5,682 bases of DNA from Candidatus Bathyarchaeota archaeon (GCA_030670615.1 DAOVBJ010000071.1:1-5682), one strand, 5' to 3'. Counted from the stretch's first letter, positions 1-5,471 are shown. Notes: generated by a model not told the origin, from the letters alone. Program-made: numbers and translations.

Positions 1-435
1 ATTTGTGAGGGGTTCATAACCCAAATTTCTCACCTCATCTAAGTACGCTAATTCGGTTAGGCGTTGCGGCTCTCCCGTCACTTTCACCCTACGAATTCGA
101 TCGGCACCATACAATTGTATCAACTTCTCAACGACCTCATCAAAAAGATAGCTTCTGCAGATCATAATCGGTTCATCTGGTTCGAGGTGAAGTCTCCCTA
201 ATAATATGAATACGATTTTCGATGATTGTTTCAAATACTCTTTTTTACCAAACTTTGGCGGCTGGAAGTATTGAACGTCGATCACATCGTACTTGAACTC
301 CTGGCTTTCGCTGTGATACGCGCCTATTACCACGCCAAAGAGTAAATCTCCACTACCAGCGTCATCAATTATTACCGTAATCTCCGTCAATCCTCCAGAA
401 CCATTCAATGAGGGTGAATCCAACTCCTCAGCCAT
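1..435 (-). CDS. Unrecognised soluble protein, 5' part, runs off left edge
   Basis: An open minus-strand frame of 145 codons has no stop before base 1, so the C-terminus lies outside the window. I do not recognise the family. After a polar N-terminus (MAEELDSPSLNGSGG) comes a beta-strand-like stretch ITVIIDDAGSGDLLFGVVIG, then YFQPPKFGKKEYLKQ, a hydrophobic helix, ICRSYLFDEVVEKL and RIRRVKVTGEPQ. No signal peptide or membrane segment is visible. A hydrophobic strand ending in Asp-Asp-x-Gly-x-Gly-Asp could suit a nucleotide- or metal-binding fold such as RNase H-like, but this is inference only. The ATG at 433-435 was chosen. An in-frame GTG at 448-450 has a better Shine-Dalgarno-like GGAGAG seven bases upstream and would add five residues. 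An in-frame TGA at 472-474 bounds the frame. It is divergent from the CxxC gene. Confidence 0.7.
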   Translation of the reverse strand, partial: MAEELDSPSLNGSGGLTEITVIIDDAGSGDLLFGVVIGAYHSESQEFKYDVIDVQYFQPPKFGKKEYLKQSSKIVFILLGRLHLEPDEPIMICRSYLFDEVVEKLIQLYGADRIRRVKVTGEPQRLTELAYLDEVRNLGYEPLTN

Positions 436-446
436 AACGCGTATGT

Positions 447-497
447 TCACACAGGTTCTCTCCGCCCATCTTCATGAACGCTTTTAAAGGTTTTCAT
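447..497 (-). other. Possible leader ORF (16 aa) with strong SD, GTGA overlap with downstream gene
   Basis: On the minus strand, GGAGGTG (complement of 508-514) is the best Shine-Dalgarno match in this part of the window. It lies 10 bases upstream of an ATG at 495-497. That ATG opens a 16-codon frame, MKTFKSVHEDGRREPV, ending in TGA at 447-449. The TGA overlaps the alternative GTG start (448-450) of the following gene as GTGA, the classic arrangement for translational coupling. It may be a real leader peptide, or the true 5' end of the downstream gene displaced by a frameshift. Nothing in the peptide is recognisable. Confidence 0.3.
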
Positions 498-573
498 ACA
501 GGTACGCCACCTCCTCTTAACTCCGTTCACTTCCCTCTCAGCCGTTGCACAGCCCAAATAAAAAAAGACATAA

Positions 574-583
574 GTTTAAGTAG
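574..583 (+). promoter_or_regulatory. TATA-like element in divergent promoter region
   Basis: GTTTAAGTAG, preceded by an A-rich tract (558-567), resembles an archaeal BRE/TATA box. Transcription starting about 25 bases downstream (near 600-606) would give the CxxC gene a leader of roughly 50 bases. The complement (CTTAAAC) and the T-run opposite 558-567 could likewise serve the minus-strand gene to the left. The assignment rests on motif and position only. Confidence 0.4.
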
Positions 584-657
584 AAGTTACGTATTTTGAC
601 GCTCGTACACTGTTTGTTAAGAACAGATGTATAATCAATAAAAAAGAAGTGAAGAAA

Positions 658-816
658 ATGGGTTATAGAAACTTTGACCGGCCAAGAACAATGACCAAAG
701 CCGTTTGTTCTGACTGTGGAGAAGAATGCGAAGTGCCATTCGTGCCCACAGAAGGAAGGCCAGTCTACTGTAGAACATGTTGGGAGAAACATAGACCTCC
801 AAGAAGAAGATACTAG
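658..816 (+). CDS. CxxC-x17-CxxC zinc-ribbon mini-protein
   Basis: This 52-residue protein is too short for many gene callers. It has Cys17-x2-Cys20, then exactly 17 residues, then Cys38-x2-Cys41, the spacing that defines the CxxC-x17-CxxC family (TIGR04272-type) of small archaeal and bacterial zinc-ribbon proteins. A fifth cysteine (Cys24) lies inside the loop. The core CEVPFVPTEGRPVYCRTCW is typical of the family. The ends are basic: GYRNFDRPR at the N-terminus and EKHRPPRRRY at the C-terminus, which suggests nucleic-acid or ribosome contact (inference). The biochemical role of the family is not established as far as I know. ATG 658 was chosen; an in-frame GTG at 649 would add three residues (V-K-K). 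There is only a weak purine-rich SD (AAAAAAGAAG). It is monocistronic, followed by a strong terminator-like region, and divergent from the gene at 1-435. Confidence 0.85.
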   Translation: MGYRNFDRPRTMTKAVCSDCGEECEVPFVPTEGRPVYCRTCWEKHRPPRRRY

Positions 817-821
817 ACGCA

Positions 822-910
822 ATTAGAAATAAGGATCTGATTTCTCAGAAATCCTAGAGACAATTTCTAATCACTCAAGTTTCTCTTTATTTTTTTAATT
901 TTCTTTTTTC
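822..910 (+). terminator. Hairpin plus T-rich tract after the CxxC gene
   Basis: ATTAGAAAT (822-830) pairs perfectly with ATTTCTAAT (863-871). Inside it, AGGAT (832-836) pairs with ATCCT (851-855) and CTGA (837-840) with TCAG (845-848) around a TTTC loop. A T-rich run follows at 879-910, including T7 and T6 tracts. A U-rich 3' end is the usual archaeal termination signal, and the stem may protect the transcript end. The hairpin is stronger than termination requires, so a separate RNA role cannot be excluded. Confidence 0.6.
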
Positions 911-919
911 ACCATCGTT

Positions 920-1105
920 TTACACTGTTTTTCGAACGCTGTTTACTACGTCTGTTGTAAGGCACACTTCCTTCAAAGAAAAAGACTCCATGACGTTTAT
1001 ACGCAGATCCAACACACCAGTTGCTAAAGGATCCTTCAATGGTGTTTGGTTTACGTCCTCTGCAGTCACAGGTGGGAGGCGAAGGAATCCTCTGCAAGCT
1101 TGACT
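920..1105 (-). pseudogene. Unidentified coding remnant downstream of broken pyrE
   Basis: A minus-strand frame is open from the codon after a TGA at 1106-1108 to TAA at 920-922. From a GTG at 1067-1069 it reads 49 residues, including TAEDVNQTPLKDPLATGVLD and SFSLKEVCLTTDVVNSVRKT, with plausible amphipathic composition. A second frame just upstream (about 1085-1150) gives EFYNRFSFIEVKLAEDSFAS, also protein-like, before a stop. A single ancestral gene broken by at least one frameshift would explain both. I do not recognise the family. It lies on the same strand as, and just downstream of, the decayed pyrE, in a stretch where no intact frame covers both strands convincingly. It could instead be a small intact gene of 49 residues, or non-coding. 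Confidence 0.3.
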
Positions 1106-1163
1106 TCAATGAAGCTGAATCTGTTATAAAATTCCCTTCAACTGGTCGCCGTCTATGACCTCT

Positions 1164-1745
1164 AAATTCGTAGAGGATTTGAGCCACTTCAGACATTTTA
1201 GCCAGCGAGTGCAGTCTACTTCCCGCTCTTGCCAACGCCTTTTCTCCCGCCCTCCCATCTATCAATCAAAACCAAAGCGTCGTGTACCACGACGCCCTCG
1301 GCATCAATGATGTTCGCCACTAAAAGCAGGCTTTGACCACTGCTACCAAGTCGTCAACGAGGAGAACGGAATCGCCAGAATGTAAGAGACCTTCCACCCG
1401 CCTCCCACGTCCACGGATTGCCGATTCCTTCCTCATGTACAGGAAGGGCTTGTCTAGGAAGAAGGAGAGGAGGGACGCGAAGGCGATTCCAGCCGTCTGT
1501 ATTCCCGCAACGCGGTGGAAGGTCACGGGGTCTAAAACGTTTTTGGCCAATTCGACGTATACGTCTCCCACCCTCCTGAAGGCTCTTGAAACGCTGGGAA
1601 TCAGTCGCAAGTCTATGAAGTATGTACCCCATCAATCGTCTGAGCAGGGGAAACCTCCAAACTTTAAGGCGCCTATTCTAACGTGGATTTCACATAGGTC
1701 CTTTTTGAAAGCTTCCTGTTTTATAGTCCAGCTTAAAACCGTCAC
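1164..1745 (-). pseudogene. pyrE: Decayed archaeal-type orotate phosphoribosyltransferase
   Basis: Pieces in three frames line up in order as a stand-alone archaeal PyrE (PRPP + orotate to OMP). First: SWTIKQEAFKKD, then IGALKFGGF (the family's GALKFGxF opening). Next, after an in-frame TGA at 1632-1634, come TYFIDLRLIPSV, VAGIQTAGIAFASLLSFFLD, KPFLYMRKE and GRGRRVEG. Then VLLVDDLVA begins the PRPP-binding loop, but one base is missing near 1338-1343. The loop resumes one frame over as GQSLLLVANIIDAEG and VVVHDALVLIDRWEGG. One extra base near 1245-1256 returns to the starting frame for EKALARAGSRLHSLAKMSEV and AQILYEF. One stop plus two opposite frameshifts mean no functional full-length product. 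A GTG at 1743-1745 is a reasonable old start; the 3' end near 1164 is approximate, since the frame reads on without a conserved stop. It is divergent from the intact PyrI-PyrE fusion, which would make it redundant. Assembly error is the alternative, but neighbouring genes of over 1.2 kb are unbroken. Confidence 0.8.
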
Positions 1746-1752
1746 GTCCCCA

Positions 1753-1911
1753 TCAAGAGATTGTTTCAACGAGTGTTTTAAGGTGTTTCAGCTGACTGGT
1801 CTTGCCGGGCTCTATCCACGACGGAAGGAGGCGCCCTATGGAAGATGGGGTGAGGAGGAACGCAGGAACGGCTTCATCTGGATCATATTGGCCTGTTGAA
1901 AGGTAACACAC
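1753..1911 (-). other. Open 52-codon frame in the spacer between broken pyrE and pyrI-pyrE
   Basis: From a GTG at 1909-1911 to TGA at 1753-1755 the minus strand reads a protein-like sequence containing YDPDEAVPAFLL, IGRLLPSWIEPGKTSQ and LKHLKTLVETIS. Beyond the TGA the same frame continues with DGFKLDYKTGSF before further stops, overlapping the start of the decayed pyrE. I recognise no family. It may be the tail of another remnant lying upstream of pyrE, or chance. It overlaps the presumed promoter and leader of pyrI-pyrE on the other strand. Confidence 0.2.
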
Positions 1912-1958
1912 ATAAGATACGACAAAGAACAAAGGATTTGAAGAGCGAGGGCGTTAAG

Positions 1959-3176
1959 ATGGTGGAGAGAGAGCTGCTCATTCGAAAGATGGAGAGCGGT
2001 GTGGTGGTAGACCACATCCCCGCAGGTAAGGCCTTGTCTGTTCTGAATGTTTTACGTCCTGATCCTTCGTCTACAGTCATTGTAGCACTGAATATGGACA
2101 GCGCAGCGCATGGCAAGAAGGACCTGATCACGATTGAGGGAAAATACCTGACTTCAAAGGAGGTGGATTACCTCTCCCTAATGGCTCCAAAAGCGACAAT
2201 AACCCTCATTGAAGACGGGAAGGTCAAGGAAGAACGGAGGGTTCACCGCCCAAACACAATTGAGGCCCTCTTCCGGTGTCCCAACCCTTCCTGCGTCACA
2301 AACGTGGAGGATGAACCTGAACAAACGACGTTCAAGGTGCTTGACGGGGCAGACGTTAAGACGCTGAGACTTCAATGCGTATCCTGCGGGACGTTTCTTT
2401 CCTCAGAGACGATTGTGAACGATCTGGCAAGCACCGACGTCGGTAGAGGCTTGGTCTCAAGAGAAAAAATCGTGAAGACCTTTCTGGACCTTTTGTTAGC
2501 GAAAGGCGCGCTTAAAATCGCGCCCACGTCTACGGAGCTCTTCACTCTCAAGAGTGGACGAGCCTCTGCGTACTTCATAAATGTGGGGTCTTTAACCGAC
2601 GGCGTGTCTTTGGCAGAGATGAAGTGGCTCTTAGCCAGCTACATCGCGTTCCTCCTCGACGAAGGGGAACTTGAGGACTTCGACTTCATCTTCGGCCCTG
2701 CTTACAAGGGGATAACCCTTGCCGCGTTGGCTTGTGAGGGGTTGAGTGACCTCTACGGGATCAATAAGCGGTACCTCTACGACCGAAAGGAGGAGAAGGC
2801 TTATGGCGACGTATCGGCTGACAGGATAATTGTCGGAGCCAATCACTTCAAAGCGGGACAGAAGATCCTGTTGATCGACGACGTCGCCACTACGGGAGGA
2901 ACCAAGGTAGAGGTCTTGGAGAAGCTGAAGCGACTGGGCCCCCACACCGTAGTGGGCTTGGTACTGGTAGTGGACCGTCAGGAGAAGATGGGGGATGCTG
3001 AAAACGTTGAGCGACGAAGTGCTGTCAAATTCATCCAAGACGAATTCAACGTCAAGGTGTTCTCAATACTGGATGCAAAGACGATCTATGACTCGGTAAA
3101 GGATGATTTACCTCGCGACGTCAGGCAATGCTGGATCGACTATTTCGAGAGATATGGATCAGTAAACCTGCGGTAG
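1959..3176 (+). CDS. pyrI-pyrE: Fusion: aspartate carbamoyltransferase regulatory chain (PyrI) + orotate phosphoribosyltransferase (PyrE)
   Basis: 405 residues with two domains. Residues 1-160 are PyrI, the chain that binds effectors and docks on catalytic PyrB trimers: VVVDHIPAGKALSVLNVL (Asp18, His19), KKDLITIEG, then the zinc domain with Cys107-x4-Cys112 and Cys140-x2-Cys143, matching E. coli Cys109/114/138/141. Residues 168-405 are a complete PyrE of E. coli-like type: FTLKSGRASAYFINVG, FIFGPAYKGITLAALA (243-258), RKEEKAYG (276-283; Lys280 equals E. coli catalytic Lys103, Tyr282 replaces His105), PRPP loop ILLIDDVATTGGT (303-315), LVVDRQE and FNVKVFSI. ATG 1959 was chosen because it starts where PyrI proteins start and has GAGGG seven bases upstream; a TTG at 1896 would add 21 unconserved residues. 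An ill-defined TATA-like CATAAGATA lies at 1911-1919. No stop or frameshift separates the halves; the linker is about 20 residues. No pyrB is adjacent. Identity of both halves is near certain; dual activity is inferred. Confidence 0.95.
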   Translation: MVERELLIRKMESGVVVDHIPAGKALSVLNVLRPDPSSTVIVALNMDSAAHGKKDLITIEGKYLTSKEVDYLSLMAPKATITLIEDGKVKEERRVHRPNTIEALFRCPNPSCVTNVEDEPEQTTFKVLDGADVKTLRLQCVSCGTFLSSETIVNDLASTDVGRGLVSREKIVKTFLDLLLAKGALKIAPTSTELFTLKSGRASAYFINVGSLTDGVSLAEMKWLLASYIAFLLDEGELEDFDFIFGPAYKGITLAALACEGLSDLYGINKRYLYDRKEEKAYGDVSADRIIVGANHFKAGQKILLIDDVATTGGTKVEVLEKLKRLGPHTVVGLVLVVDRQEKMGDAENVERRSAVKFIQDEFNVKVFSILDAKTIYDSVKDDLPRDVRQCWIDYFERYGSVNLR

Positions 3177-3185
3177 AACCTATCG

Positions 3186-3420
3186 TCAGAGGTCAACGCT
3201 TCCTTCTACGAGCGGCGGTGAAGCCAAAACTGTAACGAAAACAGCCCTGAATGCGTCGTCATAACACCAGTCGAGGGTTTTTCAAGTCAGCCTTTTGTTG
3301 TCCATTCTTGAGTGACAGATGTGGGTAGATGCGACGCGGGGCGACCGGGAAACCAGCTTCTTTCATAGATTTTTCGAGTTCATCTGGGTTCCTTGGTGCT
3401 TTTTCTGAAAGGATGCTCAA
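3186..3420 (-). pseudogene. Small unrecognised ORF broken by one extra A
   Basis: In the 320-base spacer between pyrI-pyrE and larA the minus strand is protein-like. From TTG at 3418-3420 it reads SILSEKAPRNPDELEKSMKE, AGFPVAPRRIYPHLSLKNG and QQKADLK. Then, after dropping one A of a run of five (near 3280), it continues TLDWCYDDAFRAVFVTVLAS and PPLVEGSVDL to TGA at 3186-3188. The whole is 77 residues. Without the shift, the first frame stops after a few more codons. A single homopolymer indel may be a recent mutation, a sequencing error or, less likely, programmed frameshifting. I recognise no family; the charged helix followed by a hydrophobic segment suggests a small folded protein. A TAA sits directly upstream of the TTG, so the N-terminus is uncertain. 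The plus strand here offers no better frame. Confidence 0.4.
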
Positions 3421-3431
3421 TTAGATACGTT

Positions 3432-3445
3432 AGGCTTAAATGATA
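3432..3445 (+). promoter_or_regulatory. Predicted TATA element for larA
   Basis: AGGCTTAAATGATA contains a TATA-like CTTAAAT (core CTTAAA at 3435-3440). With the usual archaeal spacing, transcription would begin near 3464, giving a leader of about 25-33 bases that contains the GGGTGA Shine-Dalgarno sequence (3475-3480). On the other strand the same bases read CATTTAAGCC and could instead serve the small minus-strand ORF. Confidence 0.4.
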
Positions 3446-3460
3446 GAACCAAACAAAATT

Positions 3461-3476
3461 CCTATTCAAAAATAGG
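3461..3476. repeat. Perfect inverted repeat at predicted larA start, possible operator or SD hairpin
   Basis: CCTATT-CAAA-AATAGG is a perfect 6-base palindrome with a 4-base spacer. It begins about 20 bases after the TATA-like box, so it should straddle the transcription start, and its right arm runs into the SD (AGGGTGA). It could be a repressor site on DNA, or a short RNA hairpin that hides part of the SD if transcription starts far enough upstream. Confidence 0.45.
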
Positions 3477-3496
3477 GTGAGATTATTCTGGTTGAA

Positions 3497-4768
3497 GTGT
3501 GGCTTCCCTACGGCAGGACTGAGGTGGCTGTGAAGGTGCCAAACGAAAACTTGTTGGGCGTTATTGATGTGAAGGAGCGAGTGGGAGTGATAAACCCGTT
3601 CAAGGAAGTGGATGACGCCCTCGAAAACCCGTTGGGAACTCCGAAGTTAGATGCGGTTGTGAAGTCAGGGGAGACGGTTGCCATTGTCGTAGACGATAAA
3701 ACCAGGCCCGCTCCCACCCGCCTGATCCTTTCCTCTCTCCTGAAAAAACTGGGTCAAACCGGCGTCCAGGACGAGGATATAACCGTGATCTTCGGATGCG
3801 GAGTACATACAATGACGGAGGCAGAGGGGTTAGCCCTACTCGGAGAGGCTCTAGGGAGCAGGATAAACATTCAAATTCATGATTGCTTCGCCGAGGACCT
3901 TGAGTATGTGGGGAAGACCAGTTTTGGAACAAAGGTTTCAGTTAACAAGACCTTTCTAGACGCTGATTTAAGGATTCTGACAGGGGATATTGCCCTGCAC
4001 TATTATGCAGGCTACAGTGGGGGCAGAAAAAGCATCCTGCCCGCAATTACTGGGATTGACGCCATTCAACACAATCATGCCCTCCTCTTAGATCCCAAGG
4101 CCGTGACGGGAAACCTCGATGGAAATCCGGTTCACTTGGATATGGAGGAGGCCCTCCACCTCGTCGATGTGGACTTGGCCTTAAACGTGGTACTAAATTC
4201 TCAGCTAGAAGTCGTCAAGGCTTTTGCAGGGGACGTTGACAAGGTCTTTCATGAAGGCGTTCAATTGGTGAATGAGCTGTGCACGGTACCTGTTGAATCG
4301 CCTGCAGAGATCGTGGTTGTCAGCCCCGGGGGCTCCCCCTTTGACATCGACTTATATCAAGCGTACAAGGGCATCGACTCCGCTTTGAATGTGGTGAAGG
4401 ATAAAGGGGTTGTGGTGTTAGTCGCCGAATGCTTGGAGGGGTACGCTAACAAGACTTTCCACGATTGGATGGTGCGGTTTAAATCGCTCTCAAGTATTCG
4501 AAGGGAGATACGAAGAAATTTTGTCTTGGGCGGCCACAAAGCCTATTACCTTCTAAAAGCCCTTGCAAGGGTGAAAATAATTCTGGTGTCAATCATGCCT
4601 GACTACTATGCGACGGGAGTCTTCAAGTTGAGGACAGCAAAAACAGTGAACGCCGCCTTAAAATCAGCTTTAAGAATGACGGGGCGGCGTGGGAAGGTTC
4701 TTGTTTTACCCCATGGATCCACTACTCTACCTATCATTAAAAAAAGAGAAGGAAGAATGAGAACATAG
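3497..4768 (+). CDS. larA: LarA-type nickel-pincer lactate racemase family protein
   Basis: 423 residues from GTG 3497, about the usual LarA length. LarA interconverts D- and L-lactate using a nickel-pincer nucleotide; relatives racemise or epimerise other 2-hydroxyacids, so the substrate is open. Visible motifs: WLPYG at the N-terminus; VDDKTRPAPT (65-74) of the substrate/cofactor site; GCGVHTMTEAE with His104; HYYAGYSGGRKSILPAITG with His168 and Lys178; QHNHALL with His194. These correspond to L. plantarum His108, His174, Lys184 (covalent cofactor attachment) and His200, so the active site appears intact. VVVSPGGSPFDIDLYQAYKG marks the C-terminal domain. The start is uncertain: SD GGGTGA (3475-3480) is 16 bases from the GTG but seven from an in-frame CTG at 3488, which would restore L-V-E before VWLPYG. 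No larB, larC, larE or lactate transporter is in the window, so cofactor synthesis must be encoded elsewhere. The stop lies just before, and in another frame from, the acetyltransferase. Confidence 0.9.
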   Translation: MWLPYGRTEVAVKVPNENLLGVIDVKERVGVINPFKEVDDALENPLGTPKLDAVVKSGETVAIVVDDKTRPAPTRLILSSLLKKLGQTGVQDEDITVIFGCGVHTMTEAEGLALLGEALGSRINIQIHDCFAEDLEYVGKTSFGTKVSVNKTFLDADLRILTGDIALHYYAGYSGGRKSILPAITGIDAIQHNHALLLDPKAVTGNLDGNPVHLDMEEALHLVDVDLALNVVLNSQLEVVKAFAGDVDKVFHEGVQLVNELCTVPVESPAEIVVVSPGGSPFDIDLYQAYKGIDSALNVVKDKGVVVLVAECLEGYANKTFHDWMVRFKSLSSIRREIRRNFVLGGHKAYYLLKALARVKIILVSIMPDYYATGVFKLRTAKTVNAALKSALRMTGRRGKVLVLPHGSTTLPIIKKREGRMRT

Positions 4769-4794
4769 CTCTGGATAAGAACTTCAACATCCGC

Positions 4795-5250
4795 TTGTTC
4801 AACACCGCAGACATTAGCCAAGTTATGGAGATCAATCGTTCCTGTCTCCCTGAACACTATAATCAAGCGTTTTACAATATTCTCTATTATCGTTTTCCCA
4901 AGACCTTTGTCGTTGCATCTGCCTCCGACACCGTTGTGGGATACATTATGTGTCGGATCGAACTTGGTCTGTCTGAAATGCGACGATTTAATTTAATAAA
5001 GAAAGGTCACGTCGTTTCCTTAGCGGTTCTTCCTGAATATCGAGGGAAGAGGTTAGGTAAAGGTCTGGCTTCGAACGCTTTGAAGGGCATGCTTGGGTAT
5101 GGCGCAAAAGAGAGCTATTTAGAGGTCAGAGTGAGCAATCTAGCCGCCGTCAGGCTGTACGAGAAGCTTGGATTCAGTGTTGTTAAGGCTAAAAAAAACT
5201 ATTACAAGGATGGGGAGGACGCCTATGTCATGGCTAGGAAAATCCCCTAG
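4795..5250 (+). CDS. Archaeal Ard1/RimI-type N-terminal protein acetyltransferase (GNAT)
   Basis: 151 residues from TTG 4795. It resembles Sulfolobus Ard1 throughout: DISQVMEINRSCLPEHY (substrate-side helix), VVGYIMCRIE, KKGHVVSLAVLPEYRGKRLG (acetyl-CoA-binding motif A), YLEVRVSNLAAVRLYEKLGF (motif B) and YYKDGEDAYVMARKIP. Such enzymes transfer acetyl from acetyl-CoA to protein N-termini in the cytoplasm. The pyrophosphate loop reads R-G-K-R-L-G, with Arg where the R-x-x-G-x-G/A consensus has its first Gly. The true start is probably upstream. The open frame begins at 4741 and includes NIALDKNFNIRL, the expected first strand, before the TTG, yet has no ATG/GTG/TTG there; CTG at 4771 is the obvious candidate, with GGAAG at 4751-4755. 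That frame overlaps the end of larA, so co-transcription is likely. The 3' end overlaps the convergent membrane-protein gene by 17 bases. Confidence 0.88.
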   Translation: MFNTADISQVMEINRSCLPEHYNQAFYNILYYRFPKTFVVASASDTVVGYIMCRIELGLSEMRRFNLIKKGHVVSLAVLPEYRGKRLGKGLASNALKGMLGYGAKESYLEVRVSNLAAVRLYEKLGFSVVKAKKNYYKDGEDAYVMARKIP

Positions 5251-5455
5251 GCTCTTTTGACTCAAGTCTCTTTTTCAGGTAAATTATCGACAGCACGATG
5301 GTTGGAACATAAAACACGCACACCTCAAAGGCATAGGTGAAAAGTGGGATTATGGCTCTTTGGACGATGAAGGCTGTTGAGGAAATTATTGCCATTATAA
5401 GTGTTGCAATGAGCCAACTGTCTTTCTCAGGATCTTCCAAAGGAGAATCACCCAA
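5234..5455 (-). CDS. Small two-helix membrane protein
   Basis: 73 residues from TTG 5453-5455, not a family I recognise. An acidic N-terminus (GDSPLEDPEKDS) precedes a hydrophobic helix at about 14-31 (WLIATLIMAIISSTAFIV), a short loop with one Arg (QRAIIPLFTYAF) and a second helix at about 44-60 (EVCVFYVPTIVLSIIYL). The tail KKRLESKEPRGFS is basic, which would place it in the cytoplasm by the positive-inside rule. There is no signal peptidase site. An in-frame TGA about 30 bases upstream of the TTG bounds the start. It lies 75 bases downstream of rpoK on the same strand, possibly co-transcribed or driven by a TTTAAG at 5472-5477. It is tail-to-tail with the acetyltransferase. The hydrophobic pattern favours a real gene over a shadow of the plus-strand frame here. 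Confidence 0.65.
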   Translation of the reverse strand: MGDSPLEDPEKDSWLIATLIMAIISSTAFIVQRAIIPLFTYAFEVCVFYVPTIVLSIIYLKKRLESKEPRGFS

Positions 5456-5471
5456 TTTCCAGATTTTTCCC

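Noticed and set aside
538..822. 94-codon minus frame over the CxxC gene
   Set aside because: Shadow of the CxxC-x17-CxxC gene on the opposite strand; Phe/Cys/Ser-rich translation without domain signs.
1354..1635. 93-codon minus frame (MMGYILHRL...)
   Set aside because: Out of frame with the pyrE motifs over the same bases; the translation is Arg-rich and unlike any protein I know.
1632..1760. Two TGA codons, each followed by TGG (TTGATGGGG at two places), as possible recoded stops (selenocysteine or Trp)
   Set aside because: Only two instances; one falls where PyrE normally has Leu rather than Cys or Trp, the same gene also carries frameshifts, and intact genes here use TGA nowhere internally. 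Pseudogene decay is simpler.
1333..1899. 188-codon open frame on the plus strand
   Set aside because: It is antisense to the broken pyrE, its translation is rich in Arg/Ser/Pro/Lys with no domain, and the minus strand carries the recognisable family motifs.
2631..3038. 135-codon minus frame within pyrI-pyrE
   Set aside because: Lies wholly opposite the conserved OPRT domain and has no recognisable motifs.
3600..3932. 110-codon minus frame within larA
   Set aside because: Antisense to conserved LarA motifs; Pro/Arg/Ser-rich shadow.
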